Below are positions 35,287-43,431 of a stretch of DNA of 64,000 bases, piece by piece. How positions within the stretch are numbered: position 1 is the stretch's first letter; each line of letters opens with the position of its first letter. Under the pieces are notes generated by a model, which did not search any database, was not told where the DNA came from, and saw only the letters and a program-made list of their open reading frames with translations. The stretch is from Embleya hyalina (GTDB taxonomy: Bacteria > Actinomycetota > Actinomycetes > Streptomycetales > Streptomycetaceae): assembly GCF_003967355.1 (NCBI RefSeq), contig NZ_BIFH01000019.1:186001-250000 (forward strand), written 5' to 3'. The translations under genes and the position numbers were made by a program.

Positions 35287-36390
35287 TCAGGGGGCACCGG
35301 AGACGTTCCGGTCTTCGTCAGCCGTGCTGGATGTGACGGTGTTGCGGCAGGATGCGCACGCGGAAGGTGCTGCGGATTCCCGCTCGGATGTGGATCGGAT
35401 CGGAATCGTCGATGACGGCCACGGGGCCGTCCGAAAGCGCCCGGCGCCGTACTTCGGCATGGGCCCCGACGACCCGAGGCTTCCGCCGCGTGTGCTGGTA
35501 CAGGCCGTGCTGTACCTTCCGGGTGGACGACGACGGCCCCGGGTTTCCGACCCGGTTGACCGGCCCGGAATGGGCGCGCGGGCCCTGGGCGGTACGGGTG
35601 TTCGGCGCACAGGCGGCCGGCGCCTGCCCGCCGCGTGGGATCGGGCCTCGCCCTGCCGACCGCAATGTGTTCGCAGATCACGGCGTCGGTGCGCCGCGAC
35701 GGACGCCTCCACCGCGTGGAGTCGGGTTTCCGCCACGGGACGCGGCCGACGGGCCTGGGGTCGGCCGACGAGCATGGAACCAGCGTGCCCGAAAGCCCGG
35801 ACGGGAACCGCACCTTGCCGCCGTCGCGGCGTCCAGGCGGGCAGGGCGTCCCGGCTCCCGGCGGCACGTACTCCGAGAGCGTCGAGCGTGGGGGAGCAGG
35901 TCCGCGACGATGCCCCTCCGGAGCGAACGTGAAGGCGGTGCCGAACGGGCCGTCGCCGTGGCGGCATGGACTGTGCGGCCCCGTCGTCGGTGCCGTCCGC
36001 AGGTGGAAGAACACCATGGGCTGTCCGGCGTCTTGCCGTACGAGGGGTTCGTCCCGCCGAGCAGTACCGACGGCTGCCCGACCCGGGCGACGACATCACT
36101 CCACACCCGATCCCGCGCGGCGACGCGTACGCCGCCGATTCCAGCACACGATCGGCCACGAGCTGGCCCTGCCGACGCGCGGCGAGGTCACGACCGGGGA
36201 TCATGCCGCCGGCCCGGCGGAGGCGGAAGTCGTCCGGACGGTCGTGGCGAAGTTCCTCGTACCGTCGAACGAAGACGTCGAGTGCCTCGTGAAGCGTGCA
36301 GCCCGACGCTTCTCCGATCGCCTTGAGCGCGGGGATGATCCGGCGCGCCAGGATGTCGCGGTCAACGCTCTCGGGGATCTGTTCCATGAG
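35287..36390 (-). pseudogene. Decayed gene region, several frames
   Basis: From ATG 36387 the minus strand encodes a believable start MEQIPESVDRDILARRIIPAL...ASGCTLHEALDVFVRRYEELRHDRPDDFRL and then loses sense. Protein-like segments continue in other frames (WSDVVARVGQPSVLLGGTNPSYGKTPDSP, HGDGPFGTAFTFAPEGH, and near 35330 HAEVRRRALSDGPVAVIDDSDPIHIRAGIRSTFRVRIL). The first 70 residues could be a small intact protein family, but the rest looks like a gene broken by indels. No family recognised. Confidence 0.4.
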
Positions 36391-36643
36391 GCCGTCAGCG
36401 TAGTTTCGAGCACGTGCAAGGCGCCAAGGTATCTGCCTCCGGTGGGAAGAGAAGCCCGCATCCGTCCCGGCGACGGCGCCGAGTCGACCGGTGAATCCCC
36501 GCCCACCCCCTTCCGCTCTGCGCGGGGGCGGAGTACCGTTCCCGGTCCGTTGGTCTTGGGGAGGTGCCCCTGATGTGGGTGATCCGGGCATTCGCCAACG
36601 GCGAACGTGTCACCCGCCGGGCCGTGATGTCCGGGAGGCCGCG

Positions 36644-36940
36644 GTGCGCTTCGACGAGGAACACCGTGCGATGTACTGCCGTCTCGAACCCGCCCTGCAG
36701 GCCCCGCCGGACCCCGCGCTCGAACCGATCAACCGAGCACAGGACGCGAACATGTGTGCGTTCGTCCCGGTGCGCCCGGAAGGACTCCGCACCCCCGGCC
36801 GACAGGTCGGCCTCGACGACCTCGTCCCGGGGTTGCCGCGCGAGGACGTCGCCCCGCAACCGCGGGAGACCGTGGACCTGTTGTTCGGCCGGCCGGTGGA
36901 GGCCGTCGCGGACCTGATCCGGTGCGGCGAGTCGACCTGA
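36644..36940 (+). CDS. Small protein of unknown function
   Basis: A 98-residue frame from GTG 36644, which has GGGAGG five bases before it. The sequence is balanced (FDEEHRAMYCRLEPALQ...MCAFVPVRPEGLRTPG...DLVPGLPREDV) with no membrane helix. A short protein-like segment in another frame just upstream (MWVIRAFANGERVTRRAVM at 36573) suggests the gene may once have been longer and has a frameshift near 36640. A strong hairpin follows. Confidence 0.45.
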   Translation: MRFDEEHRAMYCRLEPALQAPPDPALEPINRAQDANMCAFVPVRPEGLRTPGRQVGLDDLVPGLPREDVAPQPRETVDLLFGRPVEAVADLIRCGEST

Positions 36941-36994
36941 ACCCGTCCGCGGGCAACCGGCCTTCCCCTCCTCCGGAGGTCCGCGCGACGCACG

Positions 36995-37041
36995 GGAACG
37001 GCCCCGAACCGCACCCCAGGGGGCGGTAGCGGGGCCGTTCC
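36995..37041 (+). terminator. Hairpin terminator
   Basis: Outer arms 36995-37006 and 37030-37041 pair perfectly over 12 bp, and an inner stem (about 37007-37028) extends the structure. It follows the small gene ending at 36940 and faces the convergent TetR gene end at 37165. Confidence 0.75.
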
Positions 37042-37164
37042 ACGTCGTCCGCCGCGGGGCCACGGCCCGCACACCACGCCGCGAGGCGAATGTGTGGGGT
37101 CCGGGCCCGCGTGTTCGTGGAGCCGCGGTCGGTTGAGTAGGAGACAGGGTCTTCGGGGGCGGGG

Positions 37165-37785
37165 TCAGGTGCCGAGGATGTTCAGGGATAGGCGTTTGGC
37201 GCGGTCCAGATCGGTGTCGTCGCCGAAGAGTTGGTAGCGGGTGTTGGCGGCGCGTAGGTAGGCGTCGATGCGGAAGGCGTCGTCGGCCGGGGAGGGGCTG
37301 TCGGCGGCGGACAGTTCGGATTCCAGCAGGTGCAGCCACTCGCGGGCGAGGTCGCGGACCGCGTCGGCGACGGGGCCTTCGCGGCGGCCGTATTCGACCG
37401 AGGTCGTGGTGATGAAACACCCGCCGGGGAAGACGCCGTCGCGCAGGTAGGCGACCCAGTTGTCGAGCAGGGCGCGGAGCCGGGGCCGTCCCGGGGCGGC
37501 GGGCCACGACGGCTCGACGACGTGCCGCAGGTACAGGGCGCGGGCCTCGGCGACGGCGGCGATCTGGATGGCTTCCCGGTTGGCGAACACCGTGAGGATC
37601 CCGCTCTTGCTGTGCCCGGTTCGGGCGGCGAGCGCGCCGACGGTGATGGCGTCCAGCCCGTACACCGTCGCGGACATGGCGGCCTGTCGGGCGACTTCGT
37701 GCCGGGTCCGGTCGCCGCGGGCGCGGCGGCCGTCGGCGCGGGGCGTGCGGGAATCCGCGGTGGGGTCGGAGGTGTCCGGGGCCAT
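37165..37785 (-). CDS. TetR/AcrR family regulator of the dienelactone hydrolase gene
   Basis: A 206-residue repressor. The helix-turn-helix (about 25-75) includes HEVARQAAMSATVYGLDAITVGALAARTGHSKSGILTVFANREAIQIAAV; the C-terminal half has the TetR_C_16-like segment LLDNWVAYLRDGVFPGGCFITTTSVEYGRREGPVADAVRDL, typical of regulators paired with small-molecule hydrolases or oxidoreductases. It diverges from the dienelactone hydrolase gene and the perfect inverted repeat between them is its probable operator. Confidence 0.92.
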   Translation of the reverse strand: MAPDTSDPTADSRTPRADGRRARGDRTRHEVARQAAMSATVYGLDAITVGALAARTGHSKSGILTVFANREAIQIAAVAEARALYLRHVVEPSWPAAPGRPRLRALLDNWVAYLRDGVFPGGCFITTTSVEYGRREGPVADAVRDLAREWLHLLESELSAADSPSPADDAFRIDAYLRAANTRYQLFGDDTDLDRAKRLSLNILGT

Positions 37786-37795
37786 GTGCCGATTG

Positions 37796-37851
37796 TATGC
37801 GATCGATCGGTCGTGTAGCGTGCGGGATAATTACGACCGATCGATCGCATA
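37796..37851. promoter_or_regulatory. Perfect 19-bp inverted repeat, TetR operator pair and promoter
   Basis: The left arm 37796-37814 (TATGCGATCGATCGGTCGT) and right arm 37833-37851 are exact reverse complements, separated by 18 bases containing a GATAAT -10-like box (37826-37831). Each arm holds a GATCGATC core. The repeat fills the gap between the divergent TetR and hydrolase starts, so one bound state could close both promoters. Confidence 0.8.
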
Positions 37852-37866
37852 GTGGAGGCGCGGATC

Positions 37867-38691
37867 ATGGGTGTCGACGGCGGCGTCGGGCTGGACGGTT
37901 TCGCGAAACGTGTGCTCTCGCTGTCCGGCGCCGAGAAGACCGTCCACGTGGCCGGGAACGGGCCTGCGGTGGTCGTGATGCCCGAGATGCCGGGCATCAG
38001 CCCCGACGTGGTGCGCTTCGCCGGGTGGGTACGCGATGCGGGGTTCACCGTCTACATGCCGTCGCTCTTCGGCGTCGACGGGGCGTATCCCACCGTCGAG
38101 CTCGCCGAGCCGATCCTCAAACGGGCCTGTGTCAGCAAGGAGTTCAGGGCGTTCGCGGGCGGCGGCACGAGCCCGGTGACGGTGTGGCTGCGCGCGCTGG
38201 CCAGGACCGCGCACGCCGAGTGCGGCGGACCGGGCGTCGGCGCGGTGGGGATGTGCTTCACCGGCAACTTCGCGCTGAGCATGACGCTGGAACCGGCCGT
38301 CGTCGCCCCGGTCCTCGGCCAACCGTCACTGCCACTGGACGACCCGGCCGCACTTGAGCTGTCGCCCGAGGACGCGACCGCCATCCGCGAGCGCTTCGAG
38401 CGCGACGAACTCACCGCACTCGGACTGCGCTTCGACAACGACAAGTGGTGTACCGGCCAACGCTTCGCCGCCTACGCGCAACTCCTCGGCGACCGCTTCG
38501 ACGGGCGTGTCCTCCCCGGCGAGCACGCGAACCCCGAACCACCGCCGTTCTTCCGCGACCTGATCCGGACCCCGCACAGCGTGGTCACCGCGCACCTCGT
38601 CGACGAGGAAGGCCACCCCACCGTGCGAGCCCGCGACGAAGTCCTCGCCTTCCTCCGCGCCCGCCTGCTCCCCGATCGCGCCACGGCCTGA
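37867..38691 (+). CDS. Dienelactone hydrolase family protein
   Basis: A 274-residue alpha/beta hydrolase. The Cys nucleophile is in GAVGMCFTGNFAL (Cys130), the family pattern G-x-C-x-G; His250 lies in EEGHPTVRARDEVLAFL, and the acid is likely an Asp in LRFDNDKWC. A PEMPGISPDVVRFAGWVRDAGFTVYMPSLFG segment is typical of DLH proteins. Substrate unknown: the family opens lactones or hydrolyses small esters. ATG 37867 has GGAGG 8 bases upstream. It is controlled by the divergent TetR. Confidence 0.9.
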   Translation: MGVDGGVGLDGFAKRVLSLSGAEKTVHVAGNGPAVVVMPEMPGISPDVVRFAGWVRDAGFTVYMPSLFGVDGAYPTVELAEPILKRACVSKEFRAFAGGGTSPVTVWLRALARTAHAECGGPGVGAVGMCFTGNFALSMTLEPAVVAPVLGQPSLPLDDPAALELSPEDATAIRERFERDELTALGLRFDNDKWCTGQRFAAYAQLLGDRFDGRVLPGEHANPEPPPFFRDLIRTPHSVVTAHLVDEEGHPTVRARDEVLAFLRARLLPDRATA

Positions 38692-39186
38692 CGGCGGGAG
38701 GCGGCTCGACCGCGACGGCACGCCGGAGCCGCTACCGCCATGCCCGACCGTGCCCCGCGCGGCCGGGATGTCCGCGATTTCGTGCTCGCGGACGGGGCGC
38801 CCGGGCCACGACCGACTCCTCGTGCCCACCGCGAACAACGCCATCGCGGCGACCCGCCCCGCCTGCCCTGGGCCCTCGACGCGTCGGGCGCACCCGACAC
38901 TCCTGCCGCCGCGAACTCGGCGTCCGCCTCCGGCGGCAAGGGTGCCTGACACAAGTGGGTTGTCCCGTCGCGGAGTTGCTCATTGCGGTGAACCGGAAGT
39001 ACTTGTCGCGGCGGCCTCGGCGCCCGGTGGTTCGCATGGTGTTAGCAGGCGGTCGTGGTGCGGAGCCACCCCATATGTGTGAGGGTCCCCAGTCGTCGAA
39101 CCGCCGGCAGTGTCTGGGGCAGGAACCCAGGTTCGGGCGGATCGCCCGGAGTAACGGGTTTCGCTTCGGAATCGAAAAGGAGAACC
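38692..39186. other. Upstream region of the cysteine-peptide cassette
   Basis: A 495-base gap with no recognised gene. It holds one copy of a 19-bp near-repeat (38988-39006) that recurs beyond the other end of the cassette. A good AAAAGGAG ribosome site ends the region. Confidence 0.45.
38988..39006. repeat. 19-bp near-repeat flanking the peptide cassette, left copy
   Basis: GTGAACCGGAAGTACTTGT differs at one base from 43432-43450. The two copies are in the same orientation and lie just outside the five-gene cassette. Confidence 0.45.
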
Positions 39187-39390
39187 ATGATCACCGCGAT
39201 CTCGAACGCGGGCGACAAGCTGATCGCGCTTGTCGCCCCGCGCGAAACGGCCGCCGCCAACTGCTGGGTGGACAACTCCTGGTGTAGCCCCACCGGCTGC
39301 ACGTTCTGGTGGCAGCGTCGGACCTACCACCACGTCTGCGACAACGGGGACAGCTACACCTCGGTGTCCCTGTGCGGCACGGGCTGCTGA
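39187..39390 (+). CDS. Six-cysteine precursor peptide (putative disulfide-stapled RiPP or bacteriocin)
   Basis: A 67-residue peptide with AAAAGGAG upstream. The leader (1-24) is MITAISNAGDKLIALVAPRE then TAAA, ending in an Ala-x-Ala type site suited to an S26 signal peptidase. The 43-residue core (25-67) has Cys at 26, 33, 38, 51, 63 and 67, four Trp and several Tyr, His and Ser/Thr, and ends in CGTGC. The leader is weakly hydrophobic rather than a classical Sec signal, consistent with export by the dedicated ABC transporter downstream. No lanthionine, radical SAM or cyclodehydratase enzyme is present nearby, so three disulfides are the simplest mature form. A hairpin follows. Target and activity are unknown. 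Confidence 0.8.
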   Translation: MITAISNAGDKLIALVAPRETAAANCWVDNSWCSPTGCTFWWQRRTYHHVCDNGDSYTSVSLCGTGC

Positions 39391-39409
39391 CCGGCTGACA
39401 CCCTTCGGT

Positions 39410-39445
39410 CCAGGGGCACTTCGGCAGCTGTCGGGGTGCCCCTGG
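39410..39445 (+). terminator. Attenuator-like hairpin between precursor and maturation genes
   Basis: Perfect 10-bp arms (39410-39419, 39436-39445) enclose a 16-base loop. It lies 20 bases after the precursor stop. Such partial terminators allow much more precursor than machinery to be made. Confidence 0.65.
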
Positions 39446-39534
39446 GCCATCCCCCCGGGCGTACGGGAATTGCCCGCCCGGACGCGCGGGCGTCCGTTCG
39501 CCGTGACCGATCATCCGGATCAGGAGCAGTGCTC

Positions 39535-40044
39535 GTGAACCAACTCCTCGTGGCGACCCGGGTGTTCCTCGGGTTGGTGTTCGTCCTTTCGCTGGGTGCG
39601 AAGTTGCGTGCGCCCGGCGGGTTCGCGGAGTTCGTGGGATCCGTACGCGGATTGGTGCCCCGACTGCCCGCACGGACCACCGCGGTCGTGGTGGTGGCGG
39701 GCGAGGCGACGGTGGTCGTCCTGCTCGCCTGGACCCGGACCGTGTCGCTCGGTCTCGGGGTCGCCCTGCTGCTCTCGGTGGCGTTCACCGTCGCCCTCTG
39801 GTCGGCGATCCGGCGCGGCCGGCGGGTGTCCTGCGGCTGCTTCGGGGCCTCCACCACCCCGGTGGGACCGGCACATGTGGTGCGCAACGTGGTGTTGACG
39901 GCGTGTGCCGCGGTCGGACTGGCCGCCGGGCCGGCCGGTGCCGACACGTGGGGGCCGGGGACGGCAACGTCGATCGCCGCGGGGGCGGTCGCGGCCGGTT
40001 TGGTGGCGCTCACCGACGACGTGGTGGATCTGTTCCGCGCCTGA
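39535..40044 (+). CDS. MauE/DoxX-like redox-associated membrane protein
   Basis: A 169-residue integral membrane protein with four predicted helices (about 5-24, 48-66, 70-92, 115-135). The MauE family signature Cys100-Gly-Cys102-Phe-Gly (VSCGCFG) lies at the membrane edge. MauE helps form the disulfides of methylamine dehydrogenase and is related in plan to DsbB/VKOR-like quinone-linked oxidants. Here it is placed next to a thioredoxin-fold protein and a six-Cys peptide, so oxidation of that peptide is the likely role. GTG start with GGAGCAG upstream. Confidence 0.85.
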   Translation: MNQLLVATRVFLGLVFVLSLGAKLRAPGGFAEFVGSVRGLVPRLPARTTAVVVVAGEATVVVLLAWTRTVSLGLGVALLLSVAFTVALWSAIRRGRRVSCGCFGASTTPVGPAHVVRNVVLTACAAVGLAAGPAGADTWGPGTATSIAAGAVAAGLVALTDDVVDLFRA

Positions 40045-40231
40045 TCCGCGTTGGGCGCATGCCCACACCCGTACGCCCACCCGTACACCCCCACCCACGC
40101 ACCTCGCCCCGCCCGCGGAACGCCCGCACCCGCGCGCCCACGCACCCGCGCGCCCACGCCCGTTCGCCCCGCCCTGCGTCCCGATCCCGCGCAACCCGAG
40201 AAGTTCGACAAGTCCGAGAGGAAGTTGGGCC
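40045..40231. repeat. C-rich low-complexity spacer
   Basis: The spacer between the MauE-like and TlpA-like genes consists of repeated CGCCCACG / ACCCGCGCGCCC-type units. No gene is present. Confidence 0.5.
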
Positions 40232-40780
40232 ATGCCATACGTCGTTACGCTCCTGGTGCTCTTCGGGGTGCTGAGTGTGTTCAACCTGGTCATCACTGCC
40301 GGACTCGTCCGCCGCCTGCGGGAAAACGGTTCGGCCGGATCGGCGCGCTCGCAGACCGGGCCGATCGTGATGCGCGCGCCCGGTGAACGCGTGGCACCGT
40401 TCCGGGCCGTCACCCTCGACGGCGCCGCGATCTCCGAGGCGGTCCTGAACGAGGGCCCCACGCTGGTCGCCACGTTCGGGCAGGGCTGCCCGGAATGCGC
40501 GGAACGGCTCCCGGGATTCGTGGCGTATGCCGAGACGTTCCCTGGCGGTCGGGACCGGGTGCTGGCCGTGATGGTCGGAAATCGGGACGATGTGGCCGAG
40601 GAGCTGGCTCGCCTGGAACCGGTCGCCCGGGTGGTCCTGGAGGGCCGGGAGGGCACGGTCGCCACCGCGCTGGGGGTCACCGGATACCCGGCGTTCGCGA
40701 TCCTGGACGAGCACGCGACGGTGCGCGCGTCCGGCCTGCGCCTGGAGAGTGTGACCAGGGCACTCTCGGCTCGGGCATGA
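40232..40780 (+). CDS. Membrane-anchored TlpA/redoxin-like thiol-disulfide oxidoreductase
   Basis: A 182-residue protein with an N-terminal anchor helix (about 4-26, VVTLLVLFGVLSVFNLVITAGLV) and an extracytoplasmic thioredoxin fold. The active site is Cys86-Pro-Glu-Cys89 (FGQGCPECAERLPGF) and the cis-proline is Pro153 (VTGYPAFAILD). It probably takes electrons from the cysteines of the exported peptide and passes them to the MauE-like protein, or isomerises wrong disulfides. It overlaps the ABC transporter start by ATGA. AGAGGAAG lies upstream of the ATG. Confidence 0.88.
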   Translation: MPYVVTLLVLFGVLSVFNLVITAGLVRRLRENGSAGSARSQTGPIVMRAPGERVAPFRAVTLDGAAISEAVLNEGPTLVATFGQGCPECAERLPGFVAYAETFPGGRDRVLAVMVGNRDDVAEELARLEPVARVVLEGREGTVATALGVTGYPAFAILDEHATVRASGLRLESVTRALSARA

Positions 40781-42597
40781 ACGGCCTACGCCGGATCCCG
40801 CACGCCCTGCGGCTGACCTGGGCCGCCGGTCGGGGCCTGACCGCGCTGGCCGTCGTACTGACTCTGTCCTACGCCGCCGTCCCGCTGGCGACCGCCTGGT
40901 TGACCCTGGCCTTCCTGAATCGTGTGGTGCGCGGCGGCGCGGCCCAGTCGTCGATCCTGGCCGTCGCGCTCGGCCTGGCCGGCGTGGGTCTGCTGGCCGG
41001 GCTTGCCCCGCACGTGGTCCAGTACGCCCAGCGGGAGAGCGAACGCCGGGTCGGACTGCTCGCCCAGGACCGGCTGTTCGCGGTCACCGAACGGTTCGTC
41101 GGCCTGGCCCGCTTCGAGGACCCGGCGTTCCTGGACCGAATGCGCCTGGCCCTCCAATCCGGCGGCGCCACCCCGGGCGCGGTGGTCACCGGAACGTTGT
41201 CCGTGGTCGGCTCGGCCTTCACCGCCGTCGGCTTCCTCGGCTCGATGTTCTACCTGTCCGCCTGGATGCCGATCCTGGTGCTCGCCTCGGGCGGGGTCGC
41301 GCTGGCCGCCGAACTGTGGCTGGCCAAGCGCCGGGCGCACATGTTCTGGCGGATCGGCCCGATCCAGCGCCGGGAGATCTTCTATCGCGGGCTGCTCACC
41401 GATGTGCGGGCGGCGAAGGAGATCCGGATCTTCGGCACCGGGTCCCACCTCCGCGAACGTATGCGCACCGAGCGTGGCACGGCCAACGCCGCGCAGAACA
41501 CGCTGGATCGCCGCGAGGTGCTGCTCCAGAGCGGGGCCGGCGCCACCACCGCGCTGACCGCGGGCGGTGCGCTGATCTGGGCGGCGTACGCCGCCGCCGC
41601 CGGGCGGATCACGCCGGGTGAGGTGACCCTGTTGATCGCGGCGATCACCGGCGTACAGACAGCGATGGTCGCGATCGCGCGCGAAACCGCCCGTACCCAC
41701 CAGCAGTTGCTGCTCTTCCGGCACTACACGGACGTCATGGCCTGTGCGCCGGACCTGCCGGTCGCCGCTGCCCCGCTGCCGGTGGGCGAACTTCGTTCCG
41801 GGATCGAGTTCCGTGATGTCTGGTTCCGCTATTCGTCCGAACACCCTTGGGCACTGAGGGGGTTGAACCTCACCATCCCGGCGGGCCGAGCCCTGGCCGT
41901 GGTCGGCCGCAACGGCGCCGGCAAGAGCACGCTGATCAAACTGCTCTGCCGGATGTACGACCCCGACCAGGGGCAGATCCTGTGGGACGGGGTCGACCTG
42001 CGCGACCTGGATCCGGTCGCGCTGCGGACCCGGATCGGCGCGGTGTTCCAGGACTACATGGAGTACGAACTCACGGCCCTCGACAACATCGCCATGGGCG
42101 ACCTCACCCGGGCGGACCGTACCGATCGGATCGAGGCCGCGGCCCGCAAGTCGGGTGCGCACGACTTCGTCGCCGCGTTGCCTCGCGGCTACGACACGCT
42201 CCTGTCCCGCACGTTCGCGGACCCGCGCGGAGTCGGGGAGGCGGGCGTCGGGGTCACCCTGTCCGGCGGACAGTGGCAACGACTCGCGCTGGCCCGGGCG
42301 TACCTGCGCGCCGACTGCGACCTGTTGATTCTGGACGAGCCCAGTTCGGGACTGGACGCGGAGGCGGAGGCACGAATCCACGTGGACCTCCGGCGGTACC
42401 GGCGTGGCCGGACCAGCCTGCTGATCTCCCATCGGCTGGGCGCGGTGCGGGAGGCCGACGAACTGGTGGTGCTCGACGACGGGCGGATCGCGCAACGCGG
42501 CACCCACCATGAACTGATGGCGGCCGGAGGGCTGTACGAGCGGTTGTTCTCGCTTCAGGCGGCGGGCTATCGGGAACCGACGGGGGAGGCGGCGTGA
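40777..42597 (+). CDS. ABC exporter, fused membrane and ATPase domains, without C39 peptidase
   Basis: A 606-residue half-transporter that would dimerise. Membrane helices fill about 15-310; the ATPase domain begins near 345 (IEFRDVWFRYSSEHPWALRGLNLTIPAG), with Walker A GRNGAGKS (377-384), Q-loop VFQDYMEYELTALDNI, signature TLSGGQWQRLALARAYL and Walker B LLILDEPSSGLD, then an H-loop ISHRLG. Peptide exporters of bacteriocins often carry an N-terminal C39 protease; that domain is absent here, which fits the separate S26 peptidase encoded next. It is coupled to both neighbours by start/stop overlaps. Likely substrate: the six-Cys peptide. Confidence 0.92.
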   Translation: MNGLRRIPHALRLTWAAGRGLTALAVVLTLSYAAVPLATAWLTLAFLNRVVRGGAAQSSILAVALGLAGVGLLAGLAPHVVQYAQRESERRVGLLAQDRLFAVTERFVGLARFEDPAFLDRMRLALQSGGATPGAVVTGTLSVVGSAFTAVGFLGSMFYLSAWMPILVLASGGVALAAELWLAKRRAHMFWRIGPIQRREIFYRGLLTDVRAAKEIRIFGTGSHLRERMRTERGTANAAQNTLDRREVLLQSGAGATTALTAGGALIWAAYAAAAGRITPGEVTLLIAAITGVQTAMVAIARETARTHQQLLLFRHYTDVMACAPDLPVAAAPLPVGELRSGIEFRDVWFRYSSEHPWALRGLNLTIPAGRALAVVGRNGAGKSTLIKLLCRMYDPDQGQILWDGVDLRDLDPVALRTRIGAVFQDYMEYELTALDNIAMGDLTRADRTDRIEAAARKSGAHDFVAALPRGYDTLLSRTFADPRGVGEAGVGVTLSGGQWQRLALARAYLRADCDLLILDEPSSGLDAEAEARIHVDLRRYRRGRTSLLISHRLGAVREADELVVLDDGRIAQRGTHHELMAAGGLYERLFSLQAAGYREPTGEAA

Positions 42598-43232
42598 AAG
42601 CGATGGGTCGGCGGTGGGCTCGCTCGTCGGGCCGTTCGACGGTGGGAGGCCGGGTCGTTCCCGGGACGCCGGCTTTGCCGGCCGTGCTCGGCGTATCGGG
42701 CGTGCTGGGCGTGCTGGGCGTGCTGGGCCTGCTGGGCGTGCTCCTGCTGGTCCGGACGCGAGGGCGGGTGTTGCGGGTGAGGGTGGTCGGGTGGAGTATG
42801 CAGCCGGCGATCGAACCGGGGGACGAGGTGCTGGCCCGCCGGGTCCCGCCGGAGAGTCTGGCCGTCGGCGACCTGGTGGTCCTGGCCGGACCGCACCTGG
42901 CCCCCGAACTGCGGATCGCGCTCGCCGAGGGCCGCCCCGCCCCGCCCGGGAGCGTGGTGTGGGATCCGCCGAACGGGTCGGCCCGTCGGTCGAGTCCACT
43001 GATCGTCAAGCGGATCGCCGCCGTCGGCGGCCCGCGAGCGTCGGGTGCCGACGGCGAACACCCGCCGCCGGCACACCTGTTGCTGCTCGGCGACAACCCC
43101 GAGTACAGCGTCGACTCCCGACACTACGGCAGTGTTCCCGCGGATCGCATCCTGGGCCGGGTGGTGCGCCACCTGGGATCGGGTCGGGCCGATCCGGGCG
43201 CAGCCGGCGGCGGGCCGGGCTTCGGCGGGTGA
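42594..43232 (+). CDS. S26 family signal peptidase of the peptide cassette
   Basis: A 212-residue membrane peptidase with one long N-terminal helix (about 29-53) made of VLGVLGVLG repeats (9-bp DNA units at about 42700-42750). The catalytic Ser68 is in VVGWSMQPAI and the general-base Lys139 in IVKRIAAVGG; box GDN at 166-168 continues YSVDSRHYG. This is the type I signal peptidase mechanism. The GTG start overlaps the exporter stop. Being in the operon, it probably cuts the precursor after its TAAA leader end, a site that suits this enzyme class. Confidence 0.9.
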   Translation: MKAMGRRWARSSGRSTVGGRVVPGTPALPAVLGVSGVLGVLGVLGLLGVLLLVRTRGRVLRVRVVGWSMQPAIEPGDEVLARRVPPESLAVGDLVVLAGPHLAPELRIALAEGRPAPPGSVVWDPPNGSARRSSPLIVKRIAAVGGPRASGADGEHPPPAHLLLLGDNPEYSVDSRHYGSVPADRILGRVVRHLGSGRADPGAAGGGPGFGG

Positions 43233-43431
43233 GACGCCGCTCCCCCCGATCGGCCGCTGGGGCGGTGTGGCCACCCGGGTGAAGGAACCGTGCGAGCGCC
43301 GCGGCCGTCTCGCCGAGATCGACCGACTCGCCCGCGGCTTCCCGACCCTCCCGCGACGACGCCACGACCACCGGCTTCGCGCATGGCTCGGTCGGGTGCC
43401 TCCCCCGGAACTCCGGGTGGTGGAAGGGCAC

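Noticed and set aside
39187-39390. Lantibiotic (lanthipeptide) precursor interpretation
   Set aside because: The core has Cys and Ser/Thr, but no dehydratase or cyclase gene is found in the window, whereas two redox proteins are. Disulfides explain the cluster better.
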